Below are positions 55,471 through 64,000 of a stretch of 64,000 bases of DNA, one piece after another. The notes beneath the pieces were generated by a model. It saw only the letters and a list, made by a program, of their open reading frames with translations, searched no databases and was not told the DNA's origin. The first letter of the stretch is position 1. Each line of letters starts with the position of its first letter. Both the position numbers and the translations under genes were made by a program. Source of the stretch: Branchiostoma lanceolatum (lineage: Eukaryota > Chordata > Leptocardii > Amphioxiformes > Branchiostomatidae). The stretch lies in assembly GCF_035083965.1 (NCBI RefSeq), contig NC_089735.1, positions 8,024,001 through 8,088,000 of the forward strand, written 5' to 3'.

Positions 55471-57555
55471 AGGTTAGCTAGGGACATCATGAGTACAAAA
55501 CCTTTGACACTATCTCCCCAAATATCTTGCACGTCTACGCTGTATTTGATGCACGCAGTGTGTAAGGTTAGCATATACCTTGTAGTTATCTAGCTATTTG
55601 GTAACAAATTGCAAACAGTTTGTTTGCACATGTCAAGTACTACCCGACCACTGAACTTTGATTGACCCACTGTATCATCCGATATCAAATATTGTGTCAT
55701 AAACTCATTCTAGAAATCTTTATTCGTGTAAAAGATATGTAAATTGTTGTTGTTGTTTTTGTTTGTGAGGAGAGCTAAGATTATAGAGTTATCTTACATT
55801 CACCGATATTGTTTATTGTTCTTGTGTAATTATTTCCGCCAAGAGATTGGGAATTTTGTGGATGTACCTTATACATGAGCATTAGCTTACTTCGCAGATT
55901 TTACACGTGGTTGCAATTGGTAAGCTGTCGTGGATTTTATAATTTCTGTCGGTAGGTTCGTTTGTTCGTTCGTTTGTTTGTTTGTTGGGATCATTTGGTT
56001 GTGACTGGTTGGTTTCTTTGCTGCTAGGTCGGTACAGCACCGTGGACAAATTAACACTTTGTGAATGGTTTATTGAGAAGACACACATACAAAATTCCAA
56101 CAATGGCAGCCAGCAAGCTGAATTGGCGTCAGACATTACATTTTAGATCAACATACCAATGGATGGAATATGATTACGACAATCAAACAATAAGATATTG
56201 ATAAACGGCGTGGTGAAAACTTTGACAAAAGGCGAGATTTCAAAATTGACACTTTCAAAATAGTACGAATACACTTCAAACATGTTATCATATTATGAAT
56301 ATAGAATTGCTAAATCAGTAAATGTAGAAGATCAGGCGCTCTGAGACACTCGCGAGTTGCTTATCAACCGAGTCATGTGAAGTATGGCACTGTTTCTCCA
56401 GGGTCAATTTTGCAACTTTTCTAAGTTCAGTTTGTCCCATGAGCAGGTTGCTGTTGAGTGCAGCATGCTAGCACAGCCGTCTCTACAGAAGAACATGAGA
56501 ACTTTGACCCCTCTTTACAAGTTCAGCACGGAAACTTCCATGACGTAAATGTATTATGTAACCATAGTACACCACCCCGGTGTGTTGGCCTAAGGCAAAC
56601 ACTGGGCGGTAATTGTTTACAGTGTACAACAACCACCTCGTTTACACAAAGGAGTGTCTACGCATACATTACCTTTGAACTTTTACCTATGGTGTATCCT
56701 ATTGCAAAACGATTTGAGGAGGGAGTAGGCAAATAGTAGTGGACAACCTCAACGGCTCAAGTCAACCGTTAAAGGAATCTTAAAGGAGGAGGGGCGGTCG
56801 GTAACTTTTTGGCCCCTCCCCTTTCATTCTTGTATCCAATCTACTCCAGATTTTCGCCGTACATTTGTGCTTTACGCTCCTATCCCACCTGTTAAGTTCG
56901 AGAAACCTTGCTAATCGCTTTAGTTACGTGCATTTTAAGCCCCTCTCACACAGCACGAAAAACTGCAATCAGACGACGAGTTTACGGGCTCTATGTGACA
57001 TATTGGGCAATAATAGCTAATCTAATTCCCCTGGTGTTCTCTCGATCGTCGCACGGTTTGTAGGCATCGGCCTAGCCTCCTTCGCAGGCCTTCTGGGAGG
57101 CGCCTAGCCTCCATAGCAGGCTCCTTGGGGATCACTTTTTGCTGATGACTTCTTTTTGTACTTGGTCGGTTGTGCAGCCAGCCCGTAACCATTTGGCCCG
57201 GTATTCGAACGGGGAAGGGCTAGCAACGCCTCCCTGTACTAGTGAATATATAACCTGCTACTGAAGCAATACCCTGCTATCACTCAGAAGGAGCGAAACA
57301 GTCATACCATTTCCTCCGTAAGTCGGGATGCCTTTATCTACAATATGGTCGTTTCCACTCCCGGCGCGCCCTACTGTGCATTTTGAAGATGATTTATGCG
57401 CACTTGTAGCTATCCCTTATTTGTATCCGTTTATTCTGCGGCCCGTGTGTCACGTGACACGTGCGAAAACTGCAAGGAGTCGTATTTGCTTTATTTGTAC
57501 AGAGAGTGAGGACGACGACATCCCTTCTTCACGTGTTGCGTTCCTCTTCTTCACA

Positions 57556-57783
57556 GATCGCCCAGCGGTATGTCGTCCGCCATGGACGGTCCTGCTACCA
57601 AGGCGTCCAAGGCCGATGAAGCTGAGGGTAACCGTGTGGCCGCATCTCCACCAGAAGACGACGGCCTACCCGAGAGAGAAACCTGGATCGGCAAGCTCGA
57701 CTTCATCCTCGCCCTGGTCGGATTCTCCGTGGGACTCGGCAACGTCTGGAGGTTCCCGTACCTCTGTTACAAAAATGGAGGCG
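57556..57783 (+). CDS. SLC6 Na+/Cl- dependent transporter, first membrane exon (rest not found)
   Basis: SLC6 proteins co-transport small solutes (GABA, taurine, creatine, betaine, amines) with Na+ and Cl- across the plasma membrane. The exon follows the acceptor CTTCTTCACAG. It contains ATG at 57570-57572, an acidic cytosolic tail, then [20 protein letters not shown] and [17 protein letters not shown], the invariant first transmembrane helix with its unwound [10 protein letters not shown] substrate/sodium site. It ends at GGCG|GTGAGT, the conserved family boundary. RETW and LCYKNGGG point to the GABA/taurine/creatine/betaine subfamily, nearest by eye to the creatine type. The frame is open through the acceptor, so it may begin at 57570 or be spliced from 47566. 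I could not find the next exon (expected FLIPY) before 64000. Confidence 0.85.
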
Positions 57784-58393
57784 GTGAGTCAAGATCTGTT
57801 TCTCATTTCTAAACCCCAATACGAATTGTTTCGATCGACAAAATATCTTGCTTAGTGTCACTTTTACTAGTGGAAGCTACTTGAAACGTCTGACCGTTTC
57901 CAAAATCATATACAGTTGCTTGAGTAACTGCTATTTGAGTCCTATTTGGCGTACCCAAAGTATGCGAATTGTTTCATGCATATCATGGCCGCGATAATCA
58001 TAGCTGAGCGCAAATATTCTATGTTTACTAAATTTATTTGAGATCTTTTGGGGATTCCTGAAATGTCAACTGTCGTCTGTACGTTGAACGCACAGCGGAG
58101 CCAAAGCTAATAATAAACGGAAAGCCACATGTTGCAAATATCCCACGAGGTATTATGATTAGCGTACGCGAATCTTCGATGAGCTACTGACTTGAAAGAA
58201 AACATGATTGATATAGGATTCTCAAAAACACGGTGCCAAAGTAATGATCTCTGCAAGGTATTAAATCATATTGGTGAGTCATATACCCTCTTCTTTGTCG
58301 AGATTGCTACGTTTATTTACTTATCAAACAATTGAAATTAACTCAGTTTAGATTAGCCCATCGGCACACGAGTCTCATGCATGCTATAGCTTA

Positions 58394-58600
58394 TAGCCTG
58401 GATGCCAGACTGCTCCAAGGGTCTGCACAAGCCAGCTCCTCGGCTCTGGGGCCAACATGCCCCGAATTATTTTTTTCCAGAACTCCTCTCAGTTCGACCA
58501 TAACTCGGAGGTTGTGACAAAATTTCTTTTGGGGTATGTGGGTCCTGTAGCCGAAAAGCTGGCCTGTGTGGGCCCTGGAAACAGTCTGGCTTCCAGGCTA
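58394..58600. mobile_element. Foldback element, TAGCCTGGATGCCAGACTG ends
   Basis: Left TAGCCTGGATGCCAGACTG and right CAGTCTGGCTTCCAGGCTA pair. The body contains 'ggtctgcacaagccagc' and 'aagctggcctgtgtgg' as an inner pair. A diverged relative follows at 60652. Confidence 0.7.
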
Positions 58601-58849
58601 CCTGTTCTGTCTTACCTGGCCTTAAGTCTAGGAATGATGTACATGTATGTACCCACGGAGCTTATGGCCGTCCCGTGGGCGTAGCTTATGCTGCTAAATG
58701 TGCAAAACAATGGTGGCTACTAGTGAGTTATCATCTTGCTACCCGGGGATAGATTGCAACCATAAGCTAATATCTACACATTTTAATTCCACTATCTACG
58801 GCTGAAGGTTATTTGAAATAGTAAAAATGATAGTTTTGAAGACTAGGGG

Positions 58850-59068
58850 GGCAAAATCTACAGGACTTACTCTCCCTCCCAAGAACTATCTGCCACTAAA
58901 AATCATGACCATAGCATGTCCTGAACACGAGATAACCAAAAGTTCCGCTGCAGTACCATATAGCAAGCCGCTAGGGGGCCCAAAATCTAATTATTCCAAT
59001 ATCTCAAGAAGACTTACCCACATTTCAAGTATCAAGACAATTCATCCAGGCATCCTTGAGTTATCGTG

Positions 59069-59158
<90 letters not shown>
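58850..59158 (+). repeat. SINE-like repeat with long CA tail, copy 3
   Basis: Contains 'aactatctgccactaaaaa', 'gttccgctgcagtacc' and GCCGCTAGGGGGCCCAA blocks, then runs into 44 uninterrupted CA units at 59071-59158. The order matches copies 1 and 2. Confidence 0.65.
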
Positions 59159-59159
<1 letters not shown>

Positions 59160-60651
59160 CACAAGGTTACAGACTCAGTGTTGTCCATTCTGATCACATG
59201 TCTACAGTCCTACTAGACAACCTCATTGGTGGAAGTATATAGTGAAAACCAACGAATCGCACAGATTCATGCTGTACAAGTAAAACTTGAAGAGGTTACT
59301 ATGCACTCTCGTTCCCCGTACACAAGAGAGCTTTGATAGTGGCGATGTGTTCAAAAAGGCTTTTCTCTAGCGATCAGTCAGCATTTGCAACGTTTGCAGA
59401 CAGTTGGCCCACACCATTCAGAACAGACCCTCATAAATATGGGAGAAGGAATTCTTTCTTTCTCTTCTTTCTTTTCAGTGACATTTTGACCTTTTATCTG
59501 TCCGAGGTTGCACAAGCATGTCTTTCAAACTTGAGCTTCAACACTGAGTCGGCGGGAAAATCACTCGGCTGACTTGAGCGTCTTGTACAATTTCATACAC
59601 AGATGTTCTCTTCGTCGTCCAGCTGAAGCAAAAGTAAACATGTCGGATGAAACAGCTGTTGACTTTCCGTGTCTCTTTTAAGTTTGGGACAGAAATCGAC
59701 ATCCTTATGGTCTTATCCTGGCTGTTCTGATAAGATATAAACTTAGTATGCTGGTCAAGTCTAGCCCCATATAAAGAATTGAGTGAGAGAATAGCATTGT
59801 CCACGGTTTAAGATCTAGACCATTGTTATGTTTCAGCAATCACTCTTTGGATCAGGTTTTAAAAGGTCGACTTCATCACGGTATTTGTCATTTTGTGACC
59901 TGCGCCTTTTGCTGTGACTCGCACGTTTAGCTCAGAACAAAAGTAACTTACTCGTGAAGTTAAGCAGGGAGCGGAGTTGGAGAGACTACCACTAACAAGG
60001 CAGGCATTCAAAACGTTTTTTCGGGGCAATCTTTCTGATCGTCCTCCGCAGTTTTGTCCTTTTCTTGACCCCTTGCGGCGCTGTTTGAGGCAAGGGTCAG
60101 TCACCCTGACACGAGCGGGCCCTAACAAAGCAGTTTAGATAGTCACTTTTCACATGTGGGTAGAGGCCAGGTCGAGGCTGGGTCGAGCTGCAAGATGTGA
60201 AGTATGGAATACCGCTTGTCAGTCATTCGGACACACCACTGAGGATCTTGGGCGAAGTCCAGATGTTCGGGACAGAGCTTGCTCCGAGATGGAGCTTGCT
60301 ACTGACTATATTGACGATGCCTTCATCAAAACACATACATACAGTTGTACAGGCAAACATGTAAATACATAAATAAATAAATAAATAAATAGAAACATAA
60401 ACAGACTCTTGCAAACCTTACTCGTAGCAAGGAGGTTTTATATAGTATGTAAAACCATAACCTCCTTGCTGGTGTTTTATGAATGAACCATTATCATAGT
60501 CTACCTTCAAGTCTCACAAATTTCCATCAATGTAAGTTTCTACAAGGCCCAAGCTCGAATGGACTGTTCTGTCATTTTAGGATCTTTTAGGAACGAATCA
60601 TCCTATGCTAATAAGTTGCTGGGAGGAAAGAAACAGAGCGGTATTCGACAA

Positions 60652-60853
60652 GCTAGGCTGGCTCCCAGGCTCCGAAAGGGTTTCCTCTTCCAAGTCTTCC
60701 AACCATACGATAAACATTTTAGAGATTGGGGGTCTGGCAGCCAGGCTAGGAGTTGGCATCATAGCCTAAGTTTTCCAGCCCATGGGAGCCTGTGTGAAAT
60801 TTTCATGGGGAATGTTGGTCCTAGAGCCGTGGAAACAGCCTGGCATCAAGCTA
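60652..60853. mobile_element. Foldback element related to 58394-58600
   Basis: Left 'gctaggctggctcccaggct' and right 'agcctggcatcaagctacc' are imperfectly inverted. Inner 'ccatgggagcctgtgtg' corresponds to the body of the other copy. Confidence 0.5.
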
Positions 60854-60870
60854 CCAGTATGGCGAAAGAG

Positions 60871-61059
60871 TACTCTCCAGCCGGTCCAGGCCGGCAGAGG
60901 TTCGACTCAGGCTTGTTTTTGGCGCCTTCTCAGACGTTTTTGTCGTGCTTTCTCCTTGCCAGTTTTTCTCTTTGTCCGACAAAATTGAAAGCCTGACAAA
61001 AACGCGTGAAAAGACGCCAAAAACAAACAAGTCGGGGCCGAACTTTTGCTTGGAAAGTA
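60871..61059. mobile_element. CTCCAAGCAGA-family foldback, long type
   Basis: Left TACTCTCCAGCC..GCAGAGGTTCG carries a short insertion in the end. Right 'gaacttttgcttggaaagta' is its partner. Inner arms 'gcttgtttttggcgcc' and 'gacgccaaaaacaaac' pair well. The body resembles 31671 and 51512. Confidence 0.65.
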
Positions 61060-61954
61060 GAGCAAGAGGCCGACGATAATATTTACTTCTGTTCACTCTA
61101 GTATGTATTCAGGGCGTGGTAAGGACATGATTGATGGGGGCGACCCTCGTCTTTCCCCGCTCTTCATGTTATCTCCCCGCAGAGCAAGCGGTACTCATCA
61201 TCCATCAAGACACGTCAGCGTCTTACGCCCTTTGCTTGCGTAGCTGTAAACAAGAGACCGCTAGAGTCTCTGGGCCGTTGCAAATTATTGACTATGAACG
61301 GCTGACATTGGAAAGAAAAAGCTCATTTTTATCTCATATCCCGATGCATTGCAGTTTTCATCCCTTTTTTTCGCAGAAATTGTCCCTATCGTACATTTTT
61401 CCACAGCTGTCTTCTGACAAATCCCCCGAGATGTCAAATAAAGAGGATCTTCTTTACAAATCCCCGCATGTCAGCAAGAATCTTTACATATTAAACCCAT
61501 ACATGGACAGACGTTAAAGCAGTTAATGTCTCCACAGGTATGGCCGAGGGACTAGGTAGGTAGGTAGGTATGGTGTTCCTTCATGATCAACATTCAACAC
61601 TGTGGTAGGAATACGTGATTACTGTAACACACTCCTCGGGTCGCCAACTTCGCTCTCAAAACTTTTCTTCAAAGGAGCACAGCTACTCTTAGGGCAAAGA
61701 GGTCACTGGAACGCACAGATAGAAGCCGTATTCTCCAAACTAGGGAAGCGAGAGGTTCTTTGATCCCTTATTTTGACAGAAAACGGGTGCCAATCAGGAG
61801 ATGGTAACGATCTCTCCTTTCAACCTTAGAGAACCTGTAGAAGCCGTGCAACCAGCCGTGCTAGTCTCGTGCCACCAGCCTCCGCGCGGGCTGTATTGAG
61901 CTTTGGTTAAAATATGGTAAAAAGAAAAACATTTAACCGGCCAAGGAACAGACA

Positions 61955-62350
61955 TTTTGATTCATAATTAATGAGGAAAATATATAAATCCAACGCGTTC
62001 CATGCTAGGACTATTCAAACATGTAACTTAGAAGACGGAAGGGAACATCGTCAGATATGAATTATGTAAATGAAGATGTGATTTGCATAATCAATATGAA
62101 AAACGCACAATTCTATAGACGGTGAATGACGGAAATTTCATACTTGCGCATTGGAAGTCGTTTAACATAGATTATGCAAATAAGTACTTCATTTGCATAA
62201 TTGATGAGGAAATGTTAGAAAGGCCTTCTTTGTTAAGATAAGCCTTTTATACTTTGTCTAATTTTTGTTATTTGGTTGGAGAAGATGATCAACATTTGCA
62301 GCAATTTATGAAGATGAGGACCTTATTAGCATGATCAATGAGAAACATTT
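61955..62350. repeat. Tandem array of four diverged ~120-bp units with octamer motifs
   Basis: Units spaced about 117-126 bp (near 61965, 62082, 62199, 62325) share ATTATGCAAAT-like and ATTTGCATAATTGATGAGGA-like blocks. In the best unit ATTATGCAAAT and ATTTGCATAAT face each other about 10 bp apart. Confidence 0.6.
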
Positions 62351-64000
62351 ATAATACGTCAGCCGTAAAGGTTGATATGATTTGGCGAAAGTATGAGATC
62401 GTGGCACTCAAGTCAGTCATGCTTTTCTATAAGTTTCCATCTAAGTATTCCACGATTTTCCTCCTTGCCTTGCCTTTTCAGTGAACCATGTTTACTACAG
62501 CTTCAGGCGGTGCGCAGGCCACCTTGCCATGTTCTTATCTTCATCACTACCTTTCGGATAATACCAATGCTCGGCGCCTGTGCTCCCCTCGGCAAGCATT
62601 GACAGCGATTGTCGACAATATGCGCGCCTGTGATTGAATTCTTATGAGACATTCTGGTGTTATCATGCAGTCGCATTGAGCTGCGTTACTAGTTTCCGAA
62701 ACGCAGTTCACGATGGCTATCAACGAACGTTAGGCGTATTATTTTGATACAATATAAGTACATTTATTTGCACGATGTCTTTATTTCCCAAGAGCTAAAC
62801 GTATATATGTGTTAGAGTAAGTTTCTAAACTGATTAAAAGTTAAGTGTCGTTTCACCCGTTCAAGCAAGTTTTTAGTTACATTTTGATCACAAAGTACTC
62901 ATCTGTCTTCTATTGCCTCGCTCTGGTGTCTTGCAATCACCTGACTATATGACGTAATCATGCGTCCGCCATGCGTCCGTCATGCTGCGGTGGTTAGGTC
63001 GCAGAACACATTATTTGACGCAGTCTATGAATCAATCAGAGCAAATGCAACTTTTTTTATTCGCAAGCTCGCATCAGTTTTGGGCTCCCCAGAGGATATC
63101 ACCCATATACAAATCAACATGGCCTCATGTGGAAAAAATTACCAACAACCTCATTCTACACAATCCTGTTTATGGCAATTACAAGCTGCAATTGGTCACT
63201 CCCCACAAGAGGCACTTTCCCGCCGCTAGCGTTCGACCGCACTACTCAAAACCCAGGACTGCTAAAGTCTTCAGTAATACAAACAATCCTCCACCACTTT
63301 GACATTGTAAATCAGTTGGGCTGGCTAAATGAGAATTTCTCACCACTATGATTACAAATTCATGCAGTCGTTTACTTTTTGAGTCGGTCCTCTTAATTCT
63401 CTTTAATACATGAAAAAGAAAAGGCTGGTTGGGAATATCTGCATGCACGCAGAGCTAATGATGAGTGGAATTCTATAGGGCTTTTTGTTCTGACTGAATG
63501 AATTGTGTTTCACCAGCGACCGTCAAACATCCTCAATCCATTAACCCCAATACGTCACGACTTGTTGTTATGTCTTGACGTCTTATTAGTTTAGTCTCGA
63601 AATGAAGCTCAATTCAGATACAATGTTGTTTTATTAGTGGACCGGAGCTTCTGTGGCGTCATTGGTTATTTGAAATTACTCGCGCGTGCACGACAAAGTT
63701 TTATAAGTCATCATACTAATAGACATCCTACGTTGTCCGTTGTACTCTCCATAATACTAAACCTAGAACTTTCCAACTGCGCAAAAGAGGAGCGCTGCGC
63801 CCCATGTGTTAGTTATGCGCCCCCTTACCCAGGGGAGCAGATCCTCTGACAAGCATACAATTTCATTGACCACAGATGCTACAAGGCCACATTTGATATT
63901 TGGCCACAGTCTTCAAGTGGTCTGTCTGACAGTAATTTTCCGCGTCCCATCAAAAAGCCTTGAAAAAACTCTAAAACCCACACCTTCCCTATGGTCGGAC

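Larger units (their letters stand above)
47567..57555. other. Ten-kb repeat-rich interval, possibly intron 1 of the SLC6 gene
   Basis: No exon with a recognisable domain. Contents: a possible LINE 5' fragment near 48110-48325 with LLLAENPSPGP, a tRNA-like SINE near 48640-48740, a GAAA microsatellite, four complete or partial CTCCAAGCAGA-family elements (51512, 53542, 54094, 55321), a CTGTAAATGC MITE (52996) and a C homopolymer. Most open frames are explained by these repeats. Confidence 0.55.
57784..64000. other. Repeat-rich interval after the first SLC6 exon
   Basis: No further SLC6 exon or other gene seen. It contains two large foldbacks (58394-58600, 60652-60853), a SINE-like copy with a long CA tail (58850-59158), an AAAT run near 60370-60391, a foldback at 60871-61059 and an octamer-bearing tandem array at 61955-62350. 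The last 1.6 kb looks unique but has no coding signature. Confidence 0.55.

Noticed and set aside
57328..57855. 175-codon plus-strand frame overlapping the SLC6 exon
   Set aside because: It is out of frame with the diagnostic [10 protein letters not shown] sequence, so it is a shadow of that exon.

Overview
The window is nuclear DNA from a chordate-like invertebrate. It is very likely amphioxus (Branchiostoma), although no species marker can be read directly. The reasons are intron-rich genes of vertebrate-type families, compact GT-AG introns, and a very high density of short foldback (MITE-like) elements, CA-tailed and tRNA-like SINE copies and microsatellites. There is no bacterial, viral or organellar sequence, no CRISPR array and no operon structure.

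Layout. (1) About 3.4-17.2 kb, minus strand: the 5' part of a FAM13-type RhoGAP gene, with a probable non-coding first exon near 17.0 kb, a first coding exon at 13.0 kb and two RhoGAP exons at 4.5-4.7 and 3.5-3.7 kb. The rest lies outside the window or was not found. (2) 18.8-34.5 kb, minus strand: two complete eight-exon paralogues of an ST6GALNAC1/2-like sialyltransferase, each 496 residues with matching intron phases. Between them is a third, broken copy that keeps an intact last exon and a decayed sialylmotif S exon. An elongator tRNA-Met lies in an intron of the upstream paralogue. (3) 35.5-36.3 kb: a complete 799-bp PIF/Harbinger-like element with a TTA target duplication and a truncated Myb/trihelix ORF. 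(4) 36.8-37.5 kb, minus: an intronless CDS for a small PH-domain protein of unrecognised subfamily. (5) 44.1-46.8 kb, minus: a complete four-exon CISD2, with a Penelope-like GIY-YIG fragment and a hAT-like MITE in its introns. (6) 47.5 kb, plus: a short first coding exon divergent from CISD2, whose splice phase fits the first SLC6 transporter exon at 57.6 kb. The remaining SLC6 exons were not found before the window end.

The genes do not form one pathway. The sialyltransferases would act in the Golgi on O-glycans, CISD2 at the ER/mitochondrial outer membrane, the RhoGAP in Rho-family signalling, and the SLC6 protein at the plasma membrane. The notable biology is a recent lineage-specific sialyltransferase expansion with exon-level decay, a possible alternative last exon, and many mobile-element footprints with readable target duplications. 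All exon boundaries were read by eye from splice signals, phase and protein motifs, without transcript or database support.
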